Below, piece after piece: positions 50,697 through 62,091 of a DNA stretch of 64,000 nt. Made by a program: the position numbers and the translations under genes. Under the pieces are notes generated by a model. That model saw only the letters and a list, made by a program, of their open reading frames with translations. It was not told the DNA's origin and searched no databases. Origin of the DNA: Rhodobacteraceae bacterium HLUCCA12 (GTDB lineage Bacteria; Pseudomonadota; Alphaproteobacteria; Rhodobacterales; Rhodobacteraceae). Position 1 is the stretch's first letter, and each line of letters begins with the position of its first letter. The stretch spans positions 248,001-312,000 of the forward strand of contig LJSV01000001.1 of NCBI GenBank assembly GCA_001314715.1, written 5' to 3'.

Positions 50697-52361
50697 TCAG
50701 CGTCCGCGCACGGCATACCATTCGCGCAAGGCGTCCAGACGCTCTTCGCTCCAGCCCGGCGGATCGGTCAGGGCATGCCAGCCGTCGATGAAATCGCGCG
50801 CGGCATAGGCATGGCCGACACCGATGGGGGTGCGAAAACCGGCCACCAGATCGGCGAAAAGCTGAAGAAAGGTCACGATCGGCACCCAGCGAAAGGCCGG
50901 CGAGACATCGGGCGCGCGCGGGCTCAGCCATTCGGGGCGGCGATACAGGCTTTCGGGGTCGAAGAATGTGACTGCGTCGGACGGGTGTTGCAGATACAGC
51001 AGGCGCACCGGCCCCCAGGGATGGTAGCCGTGATCGGGGATGCCTTGCTGGGTGGCGAAGCGCACCAGATTGCCCGAGCCCACCACCGGGCGCCAGGCCG
51101 GGCTGGTCGGGGTGCGCCGCGCGGTAAAGGCCTGCCACAGCGGGTTGGTGAAGGTCGGCCCGATCCAGAACGCGCCGTCGAACGGGGTGCCGAGGATGCC
51201 CCAGACCTCGAACGACAGTTCGGAATTGCGCGAGCCCAGACTGAGCCCGTTCAGATACAGCCGGGGGCGCGAATCGGGCGGCAGGCTCTGCCAGTGATCG
51301 CGGATCGCGGCGAAGACCGCGCGCGCGGTTGCGACGCCGTAATCGGGATCGACCAGCAGGGTCAGCCAGCTGGGCAGGTACGAGTATTGCACCGAGACCG
51401 AGGCGACATCGCCGCGCCACAGGAACTCCATCGGCGAGACGCTGGCGGGGTGAACCCAGCCGGTCCCGGTCGGGGTGGCGATGACCAGCACCTCGCGCGA
51501 GAAGGCGTCGATGCGCCGCAATTCGTCCAGCGCCAGCGTGGCGCTTTCCTCGGGCGTTCGGGCCGAGTTGAGACCGACATAGACGCGGGCGGGGGTCTTG
51601 ACCTCGGGCCCGTCGGGCCCTGCGACCTCGGCGATCTCGGCGGTGGAGGGATAATCGCCGATGCGCCAGCGTCCGAAGGCGCCCAGACTGTCCCAGTCGA
51701 TCAGCGAGTCGCGACTGCCGGAATGGACCGAGGCGGACGGGCGCGGCTGTCCATCATCAATCAGCGCATCGACCTGGCGCGCGCCTTCGTCCAGCGTGCG
51801 CAGAATGGCCGAGCCCAGCACGCCGCTGCCGACCGTCCAGAACAGGATCGCCGTCAGCGCCAGCGACCCGATCAGCGCCAGGCGCGCGGGCATCAGCCAG
51901 GCCAGCCAGTTCGCGGCAAAGACGACCAGCATGCGCACCAGCCGCCCCAGCGCGATCATGGGCAGGATGACGGCAAGCGCAACGCCGGTGATGATCTGCG
52001 GGCGCGCGGATTCCACCGGCGGCAGGCCAGAGACGGCATTGACGACATTCTGCCATTCCGTGACATGCGCCAGCCCGTAGATCATGATCCCCAGCGCCGC
52101 GGCCTTGGTGCCGATGATCATCCATCGCGGGCGCCAGACCGGCAGGCCGAGCCACGCCCAGGCCGACCCCAATGCGGCGGTCAACGCATAGACGACGACG
52201 AAGGCCGCGCCTGCCAGAAGTCCTTGCAACGCTCCCGTGCGCGGGATCAGCGATGGCGTCAGGGCGGTGGTAAAGGCAAATGCCGCGACGACGACCGCAA
52301 CCGGCGCAAGCGGTGCCAGCAGGGAGCGGTGTTCAAAGACGATCCGCATCGGACCATTCAA
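50697..52361 (-). CDS. Membrane alpha/beta hydrolase (Abhydrolase_9-type)
   Basis: A 554-residue protein. The first 190 residues hold four to five membrane helices (SLLAPLAPVAVVVAAFAFTTALTP, and others). The rest is a soluble alpha/beta hydrolase domain with the Ser in NGLSLGSRNSE, WIGPTFTNPLWQA, and a late VTFFDPESLYRRPEWLSPRAP. It has the architecture of the DUF2319/Abhydrolase_9 family; the role is unknown and cell-envelope esterase activity is possible. It is 64 bp downstream of metG on the same strand. Confidence 0.83.
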   Translation of the reverse strand: MNGPMRIVFEHRSLLAPLAPVAVVVAAFAFTTALTPSLIPRTGALQGLLAGAAFVVVYALTAALGSAWAWLGLPVWRPRWMIIGTKAAALGIMIYGLAHVTEWQNVVNAVSGLPPVESARPQIITGVALAVILPMIALGRLVRMLVVFAANWLAWLMPARLALIGSLALTAILFWTVGSGVLGSAILRTLDEGARQVDALIDDGQPRPSASVHSGSRDSLIDWDSLGAFGRWRIGDYPSTAEIAEVAGPDGPEVKTPARVYVGLNSARTPEESATLALDELRRIDAFSREVLVIATPTGTGWVHPASVSPMEFLWRGDVASVSVQYSYLPSWLTLLVDPDYGVATARAVFAAIRDHWQSLPPDSRPRLYLNGLSLGSRNSELSFEVWGILGTPFDGAFWIGPTFTNPLWQAFTARRTPTSPAWRPVVGSGNLVRFATQQGIPDHGYHPWGPVRLLYLQHPSDAVTFFDPESLYRRPEWLSPRAPDVSPAFRWVPIVTFLQLFADLVAGFRTPIGVGHAYAARDFIDGWHALTDPPGWSEERLDALREWYAVRGR

Positions 52362-52425
52362 GCAGATACCCGACCAGATTCAACCCCGCCCCGATCACGA
52401 AGGACGTGAGGGCGCGCAGCCGGCC

Positions 52426-54144
52426 TTAGCTGCGCGTGCCGGCGAAGCGTTCTGCCCATTCCGTGCGCTGATCGTCCGTAATCTTGGCAAACAGCACATC
52501 GGGCACGTCAAAGCCGTGCCCCTGGGGCAGGGCGCCAAGCGCGGCGCGCAGATCGCCCGGCCAGGACCAGTCATCGCAGGCCATCGCCTCCATGATCCGC
52601 GCCGCGGCACCGGGGATGAAGGGTTGCGAGATGACGGCATAGACCCGGATCAGGTTCAGCGCCATCCGGATCTGCGCCGCCGCCCGGTCGGGATCGGACT
52701 TGAAGGTGGACCAGGGCGCGGCCTCTTGCAGGTATTCGTTGCCCAGCACCCAAAGCGCGCGCAGATCCTGCGCCGAGCGGCGCACCATCATGGCGTCCAT
52801 GGCGGTCTGGTAGCTGCGCAACCCCGCCTCCAGATCGGCGATCAGCCGGTCCTCCAGCGGGCCGCAATCGCCCCCCGCGGGAACGACCGCGCCGAATTTC
52901 GCGCGGCAGAACTTGGTCACCCGGCTGACCAGGTTGCCCAGCACATCGGCCAGATCCTTGTTCACGCTGGCCTGAAAATTCTCCCACGTGAATTCGCTGT
53001 CGCTGTTTTCAGGGGCATGCGACAGCAGCCACCAGCGCCAGTAGTCGGCGGGCAGCAGATCCAGCGCCTGATCCATGAACACGCCCCGGCCCTGGCTGGT
53101 CGAGAACTGGCCACCATCATAATTGAGGTAGTTGAAGGACTTGATGTAATCCACCAGCTTCCACGGCTCGCCCGATCCGATCAATGTCGCGGGAAAGCTG
53201 AGGGTGTGGAACGGCACGTTGTCCTTGCCCATGAACTCGACATAGCGCACGTCGTCGGCGCCCTGGTCGGTGCGCCACCAGCGTTGCCAGGCGGAATCGT
53301 CCAGGCCCTGGGCATCGGCCCATTCGGCCGTGGCGGCGATGTATTCGATGGGCGCATCGAACCAGACATAGAAGACCTTGCCTTCCATCCCCTCCCACGG
53401 GGCGCCGTCGAATTGCGCGGGCACGCCCCAGTCCAGGTCGCGGGTGATGCCGCGGTCTTGCAAGCCATCGCCGTCATGCAGCCATTTCTTGGCGATCGAG
53501 GTGGTCAGCACCGGCCATCCCGTCTGGCTGTCGATCCATTTGTCCAGTGTTTCGCGCAGGGCCGACTGGCGCAGGAACAGATGCCGGGTCTCGCGCAGTT
53601 CCAGGTCGGTCGAGCCCGAGATCGCCGAGCGCGGATTGATCAGGTCTGTCGGGTCCAGTTGCTTGGTGCATTCCTCGCACTGATCGCCGCGAGCGCGCTC
53701 GTAGCCACAATTGGGGCATGTGCCCTCGATATAGCGGTCGGGCAGGAACCGGCCATCGGCCGGCGAATACATCTGCCGCTCGGTGATGACCGAGATCAGA
53801 CCGGCCTCGCCCAGTTGTCGCGCCAGATGCTGGGTCAGCGCATGGTTTCGCGCACTCGACGAGCGGCCATAGAAATCGAACGACAGGCCGAACCCTTGCG
53901 CCAGCTCCGCCTGCACCCTGTGCATTTCGGCGCAATACGCGGCCACCGGCTTTCCGGCCTTGGCGGCGGCCAGTTCGGCCGGCGTGCCGTGTTCGTCGGT
54001 CGCGCAGATGAACATCACCTCATGGCCGCGCGCGCGCATGTAGCGGGCGTAAAGGTCGGCAGGCAGTTGCGAGCCCACCAGATTGCCCAGATGCTTGATG
54101 CCATTGATGTAAGGCAGGGCCGAGGTAATCAGGATGCGCGCCAT
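52426..54144 (-). CDS. metG: Methionyl-tRNA synthetase
   Basis: A 572-residue class I synthetase. The HIGH box is NGIKHLGN. Zinc-knuckle cysteines are in [29 protein letters not shown] and [11 protein letters not shown] mark the catalytic core, and the KMSKS loop is FSTSQGRG, a common variant. No C-terminal EMAP-type domain is present. The start at 54144 matches the family ([12 protein letters not shown]). Confidence 0.96.
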   Translation of the reverse strand: MARILITSALPYINGIKHLGNLVGSQLPADLYARYMRARGHEVMFICATDEHGTPAELAAAKAGKPVAAYCAEMHRVQAELAQGFGLSFDFYGRSSSARNHALTQHLARQLGEAGLISVITERQMYSPADGRFLPDRYIEGTCPNCGYERARGDQCEECTKQLDPTDLINPRSAISGSTDLELRETRHLFLRQSALRETLDKWIDSQTGWPVLTTSIAKKWLHDGDGLQDRGITRDLDWGVPAQFDGAPWEGMEGKVFYVWFDAPIEYIAATAEWADAQGLDDSAWQRWWRTDQGADDVRYVEFMGKDNVPFHTLSFPATLIGSGEPWKLVDYIKSFNYLNYDGGQFSTSQGRGVFMDQALDLLPADYWRWWLLSHAPENSDSEFTWENFQASVNKDLADVLGNLVSRVTKFCRAKFGAVVPAGGDCGPLEDRLIADLEAGLRSYQTAMDAMMVRRSAQDLRALWVLGNEYLQEAAPWSTFKSDPDRAAAQIRMALNLIRVYAVISQPFIPGAAARIMEAMACDDWSWPGDLRAALGALPQGHGFDVPDVLFAKITDDQRTEWAERFAGTRS

Positions 54145-54234
54145 GTCGGTTCCGTCTTGGTGCTGGGTTTGCGTCGTCGGTCCGTCCATACAGCATGCCC
54201 GCGCTGCCTTCCAGCGCCGATCCGGGCGGGCGGA

Positions 54235-54852
54235 TCACGTGCCGATATACCGGTCGCGGCGATGGTTGATGCCCAGGATGGCGTTGACGACCGCCGCCCC
54301 CAGCAGCGACCAGGCCACCAGGATGGGATCCAGCATCAGCAAGGCAAGCGCGAACAGGACGGCGTCGAAGCCCAGTTGCACCCAGCCGGCCTGAAGGCCC
54401 AGACGCTCTTGCGCCAGCAGCGCGACGATGCCGACGCCGCCCAGACTCGCCCCGTGGCGAAAGATCGCCAGCAGCCCGGCCCCCGTCACCGCGCCGAACA
54501 GAACCGCCGCCACCGCCGGATGCAGCAGCGAAAAGCCGACGAAGCGGGGCAGAAGCGCGGCAAAGCCCGACAACAGCGCCACCGCCACAAAGGTCTTGAT
54601 CGTGAAGCGCAGGCCCATCCGGGCGAATGCCAGCGCATAGAACGGCAGATTCACGACAAAGAAGACCGCCGCGAAATTCCACCCGGTCGCATAGGCGATC
54701 AGCACCGCCAGCCCCGCGGTCTGCCCCGTCACCAGCCCCGCCGAGGTCAGGATCGCCAGGCCGAAGGCGCACATCAGCGTGCCGAACACAAGGCCCTGCG
54801 CATCCTCGAACGCGGTGTGCCGAACGGGCGTGTCGGGCTCAGTGCGTGGCAT
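54235..54852 (-). CDS. YitT-family membrane protein
   Basis: A 205-residue protein with five or six helices. The segments GLVTGQTAGLAVLI, GWNFAAVFFVVNLPFYALA and FRHGASLGGVGIVALLAQERLGLQAG are characteristic of YitT. The function is unknown. Its start overlaps the end of the SMR gene by 14 bp. Confidence 0.82.
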   Translation of the reverse strand: MPRTEPDTPVRHTAFEDAQGLVFGTLMCAFGLAILTSAGLVTGQTAGLAVLIAYATGWNFAAVFFVVNLPFYALAFARMGLRFTIKTFVAVALLSGFAALLPRFVGFSLLHPAVAAVLFGAVTGAGLLAIFRHGASLGGVGIVALLAQERLGLQAGWVQLGFDAVLFALALLMLDPILVAWSLLGAAVVNAILGINHRRDRYIGT

Positions 54853-55168
54853 TGTTCGAGAACATCTGGATCACCACGATCCCGGCGACGATCAGGGTCA
54901 TCCCGGCCACTGCCGGCAGATCCAGTCGCTGGCCAAAGGCAATAAAGCCGATCAGCGCGATGAAACAGATCCCCAGGCCCGACCAGATCGCGTAGGCCAC
55001 GCCGACCGGGATATAGCGCAAGACCAGCGCCAGCAGGTAGAACGACACCGCATAGGAAACCACCACCAGCAGCGACGGCCCCAGCCGGCTGAACTGCTGG
55101 CTGGCGTGCAGCGCGGTGGTGCCGATGGTTTCGAACAGGATCGCGGCACCCAGAAAGAGCCAGTGCAT
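54839..55168 (-). CDS. Small multidrug resistance (EmrE-like) transporter
   Basis: A 109-residue SMR protein. The essential membrane Glu is Glu13 in ILFETIGTTAL; RYIPVGVAYAIWSGLG, FGQRLDLPAVAGMTLIVAGIV and the NNATH end follow EmrE closely. It exchanges cationic drugs or guanidinium for protons. The start at 55168 is used since GGGGG lies six bases upstream and length matches EmrE; an ATG at 55180 lacks a signal. Divergent from the dienelactone-hydrolase gene. Confidence 0.93.
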   Translation of the reverse strand: MHWLFLGAAILFETIGTTALHASQQFSRLGPSLLVVVSYAVSFYLLALVLRYIPVGVAYAIWSGLGICFIALIGFIAFGQRLDLPAVAGMTLIVAGIVVIQMFSNNATH

Positions 55169-55318
55169 GGCAGCCCCCATGGATCGGTTTGGGTTCCGCT
55201 TTGGCAGGTTTTTCCGGGACGGGCAAGGCGAAGCGCGGGTCAAGGGGGGCGGCGCTGGCCGGGCCGGGCGCCCGCGCTATCTCTTGGCAGGCATTGGCCC
55301 GAAAAAAGGAGCGCGAGA

Positions 55319-56074
55319 ATGAAACGCCCAACCCTGATTGCCGCCACCATGCTGAGCCTGCTTGCAACGACCGCCGGCGCCCAGATCGTCAGCGGCCCGT
55401 TCGGATACAGCGACGGCGAGACCGAGTTCCGCGGCCATGTCGCGCATAATCCCGCGGTCGAAGAACCCCGTGGCGTGGTGCTGATCGTGCACGACTGGGA
55501 TGGCGTCACCGCCTATGAGGAAACCCGCGCCGAAATGCTGGCGGCGCAGGGCTATACCGCCTTCGCCGTCGATCTGTTCGGCACCGAAACGGCACTGGAC
55601 GGAGGTGAAGACTATCGCGCCGCGACCGGCGCGCTTTATGGCGATCGCGACCTCTTCCGCGCAAGGTTGCGCGCGGCGATCGACGCGGCGGCCGAGATTC
55701 CGGGCGGCGACGGGGCGATGGTGATGATCGGCTATTGCTTTGGCGGGGCCGCGGTGCTGGAGGCGGCGCGCATGGGGGTCGAAATGGAGGGCTTTGTCAG
55801 CTTCCACGGCGGGCTGGATCTGCCCGACGGGCAGGACTACGCATCGGTCACGGCGCCGGTGCAGCTGTTTCACGGCTCGGCCGATCCGGTCTCGGGGATG
55901 GGTGATCTCGCCGCGCTCCTCGACGGGCTGCAAGAGGCCGGCGTTTCCCACGGCGCCGAGGTTTTCGGCGGCGCGCGCCATTCCTTCACCGTCTGGGGAT
56001 CGGACGATTACGACCTCGCGGCCGACCGGGGCAGCTGGTCCGGCCTGCTGGCGTTCCTCGACCGGGTTCTGTGA
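55319..56074 (+). CDS. Exported dienelactone-hydrolase-like protein
   Basis: A 251-residue alpha/beta hydrolase with a Sec signal (MKRPTLIAATMLSLLATTAGAQ), hence periplasmic. The nucleophile is Cys in GYCFGGAA, as in dienelactone hydrolase, with Asp in HGSADPVSG and His in GGARHSFTV. The N-terminal LIVHDWDGVTAYEE fits the family. The substrate is unknown. AAGGAG precedes the ATG at 55319. A GC-rich set of hairpins follows. Confidence 0.88.
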   Translation: MKRPTLIAATMLSLLATTAGAQIVSGPFGYSDGETEFRGHVAHNPAVEEPRGVVLIVHDWDGVTAYEETRAEMLAAQGYTAFAVDLFGTETALDGGEDYRAATGALYGDRDLFRARLRAAIDAAAEIPGGDGAMVMIGYCFGGAAVLEAARMGVEMEGFVSFHGGLDLPDGQDYASVTAPVQLFHGSADPVSGMGDLAALLDGLQEAGVSHGAEVFGGARHSFTVWGSDDYDLAADRGSWSGLLAFLDRVL

Positions 56075-56080
56075 AGCTTG

Positions 56081-56265
56081 CCGCGCGTCGCAGACGCGCG
56101 GCCCGGCCCAACGGGAGGAACGTGCGGGCGCAAGCCCGCGCGCGACGACGGGCGGGAGCCCGCCCTTGCCCGGTCGCGCTCGCTCGGTCCTGCCCATCGG
56201 CGGGGGCGCGTGGCCCCGGTCTGCGGGCAAAGAAACGGGGCGGCAGGAAGACCCCACCGCCCCGT
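56081..56265. terminator. icd: Hairpin-rich intergenic region with the icd terminator
   Basis: CCGCGCGTC-GCA-GACGCGCGG (56081-56101) follows the dienelactone-hydrolase stop. Further GCGGGC-GCAA-GCCCGC and GGGCGGG/CCCGCCC dyads lie between. At 56235-56243/56257-56265 ACGGGGCGG pairs with CCGCCCCGT, followed on the minus strand by TTTCTTT, which is a good terminator for icd. The rest of the gap shows no gene. Confidence 0.7.
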
Positions 56266-56292
56266 CATGGCATCCCCGATCGGGTCGGGCCG

Positions 56293-57507
56293 TCAGCCGG
56301 CCAGCGCCTTGTTCAGGTATTCGTCCACCTTTTCCAGATAGCCCATGGTGGTCAGCCATTTCTGATCGGGCCCGACCAGCAGCGCCAGATCCTTGGTCAT
56401 GTGCCCGTCCTCGACGCATTGCACGGTGACCTTTTCCAGCGTTTCGGCAAACCGCATCAGCTGGTCGTTGCCATCCAGCTTGGCGCGGTGCTTCAGCCCG
56501 CCGGTCCAGGCAAAGATCGACGCGATCGAGTTGGTCGAGGTTTCCTTGCCCGCCTGGTGCTGGCGGTAGTGGCGCGTGACCGTGCCATGCGCGGCCTCGG
56601 ATTCCACGGTCTTGCCATCGGGCGTCATCAGCACCGAGGTCATCAGCCCCAGCGAGCCGAAGCCCTGCGCGACGGTGTCCGACTGCACGTCGCCGTCATA
56701 GTTCTTGCAGGCCCAGACATAGCCGCCAGACCATTTCATCGCGCAGGCGACCATGTCGTCGATCAGGCGGTGCTCATAGGTGATGCCGGCCTTCTTGAAC
56801 CGGTCCTCGAATTCTTGTTCATAGACCTGCTGGAACAGATCCTTGAAGCGCCCGTCATAGGCTTTCAAGATCGTGTTCTTGGTCGACAGATAGACCGGAT
56901 AGCCGCGCGACAGGCCGTAATTCATGCTGGCGCGGGCGAAATCGCGGATCGACTCGTCAAGGTTGTACATGCCCATGGCGACGCCGGCGCCGGGGGCCTG
57001 GAACACCTCTTTCTCGATCACGGTGCCGTCTTCGCCGACGAATTTCATCGTCAGCGTGCCGGCGCCGGGGAACAGGAAGTCGGTGGCGCGATACTGGTCG
57101 CCAAAGGCGTGACGCCCGACCACGATCGGCTGGGTCCAGCCGGGCACCAGACGCGGCACGTTGCGGCAGATGATCGGCTCGCGAAAGATCACGCCGCCCA
57201 GGATGTTGCGGATCGTGCCGTTGGGCGAGCGATACATCCGCTTGAGGCCGAATTCCTCGACGCGCTGTTCATCGGGGGTGATGGTCGCGCATTTCACGCC
57301 GGCGCCATATTGCTTGATGGCATTCGCGGCATCGACCGTGATCTGGTCGTCGGTGCGGTCGCGTTCCTCGATCCCCAGATCATAGTATTTCAGATCGATG
57401 TCGAGATAGGGCAGGATCAGCTTTTGCTTGATGAAATCCCAGATGATGCGGGTCATCTCGTCGCCGTCGAGTTCGACGACGGGGTTGTCTACCTTGATCT
57501 TGGTCAT
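56293..57507 (-). CDS. icd: NADP-dependent isocitrate dehydrogenase
   Basis: A 404-residue enzyme of the eukaryotic-type, dimeric IDH group. [13 protein letters not shown] starts it, [14 protein letters not shown] binds isocitrate, and [16 protein letters not shown] is the cofactor stretch. TCA-cycle enzyme making 2-oxoglutarate and NADPH. The length is typical. Terminator at 56235-56265. Confidence 0.97.
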   Translation of the reverse strand: MTKIKVDNPVVELDGDEMTRIIWDFIKQKLILPYLDIDLKYYDLGIEERDRTDDQITVDAANAIKQYGAGVKCATITPDEQRVEEFGLKRMYRSPNGTIRNILGGVIFREPIICRNVPRLVPGWTQPIVVGRHAFGDQYRATDFLFPGAGTLTMKFVGEDGTVIEKEVFQAPGAGVAMGMYNLDESIRDFARASMNYGLSRGYPVYLSTKNTILKAYDGRFKDLFQQVYEQEFEDRFKKAGITYEHRLIDDMVACAMKWSGGYVWACKNYDGDVQSDTVAQGFGSLGLMTSVLMTPDGKTVESEAAHGTVTRHYRQHQAGKETSTNSIASIFAWTGGLKHRAKLDGNDQLMRFAETLEKVTVQCVEDGHMTKDLALLVGPDQKWLTTMGYLEKVDEYLNKALAG

Positions 57508-57635
57508 GCGGCCTCCAGTCTGGTGTGAGTCGTTGGCCGCCTCTTAGACCAATTCGGGGCGCAGGGGAAGCTCAGTATGCGATTGCATACCGCTTGGCGG
57601 GTTTCCATGCTGCGCTGCACGATGTCACTGCGTGT

Positions 57636-58058
57636 TCACGGACCCCAAAACGGCTGGCGCCGCGGTGGCTGGTCGGGCCAGATCGGTTCGGGCGGGGGCG
57701 GCACCGGGCGCGGCGGGCGGCCGGGACGCGGTGGCCGGATCGGCGGATAGGGATGAATCGGATGGATCGGGCGCAGATAATGACGGCAGCGCGCCGGCAT
57801 GTAATCCGACAGGTGTCCGCGATTGACCCAGCCCTCGCCGCGCCGGCTGTCCACCAGCGCCCAGTCGCGATAAAGATCGCGCACGTAAACCTCGTCACAG
57901 CTCTGCAACTGCCCGATCATGCGGCCGTCGCGGGCCGGACGGTCCAGCAACAGCGTCTCGGTCAGCGCCCAGGCGCGATCGGCGGCCGCCGGACCCGGCC
58001 CCAGCACGAATGCGCACAGCACACACACGGCCAGACGCCTGATGGTCGAATGCAACAT
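57636..58058 (-). CDS. Exported SH3-domain protein with Pro/Arg-rich tail
   Basis: A 140-residue protein. A Sec signal (RRLAVCVLCAFVLGPGPAAA) is followed by an SH3b-like stretch (LLDRPARDGRMIGQLQSCDEVYVRDLYRDWALVDSRRGEGWVNRGHL split into RDGRMIGQLQSCDEVYV and WALVDSRRGEGWV). The last 45 residues are rich in Pro, Arg and His. Bacterial SH3 domains often bind cell wall. The start at 58058 follows GGGGACGGG. It lies between icd and guaB. Confidence 0.75.
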   Translation of the reverse strand: MLHSTIRRLAVCVLCAFVLGPGPAAADRAWALTETLLLDRPARDGRMIGQLQSCDEVYVRDLYRDWALVDSRRGEGWVNRGHLSDYMPARCRHYLRPIHPIHPYPPIRPPRPGRPPRPVPPPPEPIWPDQPPRRQPFWGP

Positions 58059-58182
58059 TCCCGTCCCCGATTTGCCGATCACCCCGAATGCCTGACAGTT
58101 TACGGCCTTTGCGGCATTGATCCAGTCACAATTGCCTCAGCACGCGCCAACCCCTTTCCTTTCCGCACGCATCGTGAAATAG

Positions 58183-59673
<1,491 letters not shown>

Positions 59674-59730
59674 GGCTTGCCCGAATCCGCGTCCTGTCGC
59701 ACCCTGCGCCGGCAACCGGAAAGGATCGGT

Positions 59731-60027
59731 ATGGAACCTGACAAGGACGAAACCGGGCGCAGGGACGAGGACGCGGCGCTACCGCGCGAGGTCTGGCCGC
59801 GGATTCTGTGGATCGCCGTGATCGTGTTCATGATCAGCGTGGCGCAGACCATCCTGCTGGTGGTGGCCGTGGTCCAGGTGATCATCATGCTGACCAGCAA
59901 GGGCCGCCCGAACGAGGAACTGGGCGATTTCGGCAGCATGGTCGGCGCCTGGGTCGCCAAGGCCGCGCGCTACCAGTCGGCCGCGAGCGACGAAAAGCCC
60001 TGGCCCTGGACGCCGATGGGGTCGTGA
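59731..60027 (+). CDS. DUF4389-like membrane protein
   Basis: A 98-residue protein with one or two helices (WPRILWIAVIVFMISVAQTILLVV split as ILWIAVIVFMISVAQ and TILLVVAVVQVIIML) and a polar end, resembling short DUF4389 proteins of unknown role. AAGGATCGGT precedes the ATG. It is 57 bp after guaB and followed by repeat copy 2. Confidence 0.72.
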   Translation: MEPDKDETGRRDEDAALPREVWPRILWIAVIVFMISVAQTILLVVAVVQVIIMLTSKGRPNEELGDFGSMVGAWVAKAARYQSAASDEKPWPWTPMGS

Positions 60028-60057
60028 GACCGCCGCCGCGCCCGGCGGCGACCGGGC

Positions 60058-60122
60058 AGGGGGCGCTGCCCCCTCGCCGCTGACGCGGCTCACCCCCGGC
60101 GTATTTTCTGGCAAGATGAAGG
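60058..60122 (+). repeat. Dispersed intergenic repeat, copy 2
   Basis: AGGGGGC-GCT-GCCCCCT (60058-60074), a second hairpin GCCGC-TGAC-GCGGC (60076-60089), then CACCCCCGGCGTATTTTC and TGGCAAGATGAAGG. The order matches copy 1 at 47836, while both hairpin sequences differ but keep pairing, so structure is conserved. Likely a terminator-associated repeat. Confidence 0.8.
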
Positions 60123-60157
60123 GGCGCCGGTTTTTTACAAGCCCGCGCGCGCTGCGC

Positions 60158-61996
60158 TCAGTCTTCCATCGCCTCAAGCTCGTCGATGAAGCCTGCGATC
60201 ATGTTCAGCCCCCTGTCCCAGAAAGCCGGGTCCGAGGCATCGAGGCCGAAGGGCGCGAGCAATTCGCGATGATGCTTGGACCCGCCGGCGGACAGCATCT
60301 GGAAATACTTGTCCTCGAAGCCCTCGGGGGCATCGCGATAGACCGCATAAAGCGCGTTCACCAGCCCGTCGCCGAAGGCATAGGCATAGACGTAGAAGGG
60401 CGAGTGGATGAAATGCGGGATATAGGCCCAGAAGGTTTCATACCCGTCCATGAAGTCGAACACCGGACCCAGGCTTTCGGCCTGCACGCTCATCCACAGG
60501 GCGTTGATGTCGTCGGGCGTCAACTCGCCTTCGCGCCGGGCCGCGTGCAACTTGCATTCGAAATCGTAGAACGCGATCTGGCGCACCACGGTGTTGATCA
60601 TGTCCTCGACCTTGCCGGCCAGCAGGGTCTTGCGTTCCGCCGGGGTCGCGGCATTGGCCAGAAGCTTCTGAAAGGTCAGCATTTCGCCGAACACGCTGGC
60701 GGTTTCGGCCAGCGTCAGGGGCGTGGCCGACAACAGCTCGCCCTGGCCCGCGGCCAGGCGCTGGTGCACGCCGTGGCCCAGCTCATGCGCCAGCGTCATC
60801 ACGTCGCGCGGTTTGCCCAGGTAGTTGAGCATGACATAGGGATGGACGGTGCTGACCGTGGGGTGGGCAAAGGCGCCCGGTGCCTTGCCCGGTTTCACCG
60901 CGGCGTCGATCCAGCCCTTGTCGAAGAACGGCGCGGCCAGATCGGCCATGCGCGGGTCGAACCCGGCATAGGCATCCATCACGATGCGGCGCGCGTTCGA
61001 CCAGTCGATGGTCTTGGGCGGCTCGATCGGCAGGGGCGCGTTGCGGTCCCAGACCTGAAGGCGGTCCAGCCCCATCCAGCGGGCCTTGAGCGCGTAATAG
61101 CGGTGCGACAGGCGTGGATAGGCCGCGACGACCGCGTCGCGCAGGGCTTGCACGACCTCGGGCTCGACATGGTTGGCCAGGTGCCGGCCGTGCTGCGGCG
61201 TCGGCATCTTGCGCCAGCGGTCGGTGATTTCCTTGTCCTTGGCCAGGGTGTTGTGAATGCGCGAAAACAGGCGCGTCTTGCGCTCGAACACCGCCGCCAG
61301 CGCCCGCGCCGCGGCCTCGCGGCGGTCGCGTTCGGGGTCGGTCAGCAGGTTCAGCGTGGCCTCGAGCGGCAGCGGCGCGTCCTCGCCGGCGACATCGAAG
61401 GTCAGCCCCGCCATGGTCTCGTCGAACAGCCGGTTCCAGGCGGCGGCGCCGACGGTGGACTGATCGTGCAAGAAGCGCTCAAGCTCGTCCGACAGCTGGT
61501 GCGGGCGCATCGCGCGCATGCGTTCGAACAACGGCTTGTAGCGCGCAAGCTCTGCATCCTGCGCAAACAGCGCATCCAGCGCGGCGTCGTCGATGCGATT
61601 GAGTTCGAGGGTGAAGAATACCAGCGGCGTGGTCGCGTTGGTGACCCGGTCCTGGACATCGGCGATGAACTTGGCGCGCGCGCTGTCGGTGGTGTTCTGG
61701 TAGTAGCGCAGCCCGGCATAGGACATCAGCCGCCCGGCGGTGATGTCGATCTCTTCGTAGCGCAGCACGCAGTGCCGCATCCCGGCGGCATCGAGGGCGG
61801 CCAGCTTGCCTTCGTATTCGGTGGCGAAGCCCGCGCAGGCATCATCCAGCCAGTCGAGATCGCGCCCGATTTCCGGGGCATCGGGGGCGGTGTACAGATC
61901 CGTCAGATCCCAGCTGGGCAGGTCGCCCAGATCCTTGCCGCCCGCCGAACGGGTGTCGTGGCTGCGCAGGTCGTTGAGAGCGGGAAGACGGAACAT
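60158..61996 (-). CDS. pepF: Oligoendopeptidase F (M3 family)
   Basis: A 612-residue zinc peptidase. The active site LAHELGHGVHQ is followed by the downstream Glu in TLAETASVFGE. The N-terminal helical part and the late HSPFYVYAYAFGDGLVNALY stretch are typical of PepF/M3. It cleaves short peptides in the cytoplasm. The start at 61996 matches the family. Confidence 0.95.
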   Translation of the reverse strand: MFRLPALNDLRSHDTRSAGGKDLGDLPSWDLTDLYTAPDAPEIGRDLDWLDDACAGFATEYEGKLAALDAAGMRHCVLRYEEIDITAGRLMSYAGLRYYQNTTDSARAKFIADVQDRVTNATTPLVFFTLELNRIDDAALDALFAQDAELARYKPLFERMRAMRPHQLSDELERFLHDQSTVGAAAWNRLFDETMAGLTFDVAGEDAPLPLEATLNLLTDPERDRREAAARALAAVFERKTRLFSRIHNTLAKDKEITDRWRKMPTPQHGRHLANHVEPEVVQALRDAVVAAYPRLSHRYYALKARWMGLDRLQVWDRNAPLPIEPPKTIDWSNARRIVMDAYAGFDPRMADLAAPFFDKGWIDAAVKPGKAPGAFAHPTVSTVHPYVMLNYLGKPRDVMTLAHELGHGVHQRLAAGQGELLSATPLTLAETASVFGEMLTFQKLLANAATPAERKTLLAGKVEDMINTVVRQIAFYDFECKLHAARREGELTPDDINALWMSVQAESLGPVFDFMDGYETFWAYIPHFIHSPFYVYAYAFGDGLVNALYAVYRDAPEGFEDKYFQMLSAGGSKHHRELLAPFGLDASDPAFWDRGLNMIAGFIDELEAMED

Positions 61997-62091
61997 CGAT
62001 CACCTTTGGTTGCTTGTGGCATGGGTGTAGTGCGCCGGCGCGGGCGTGGCAAGCCGGGCCGGGCACAGGGACGGCGGCAGGCGGTCGCGGA

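Noticed and set aside
50310-52409. A 699-codon open frame on the plus strand
   Set aside because: Antisense to the membrane hydrolase gene; no recognisable domain.
52237-54945. A 902-codon open frame on the plus strand
   Set aside because: It runs antisense over metG and neighbours. The composition is rich in Arg, Gln, His and Pro with no domain, typical of a shadow frame in GC-rich DNA.
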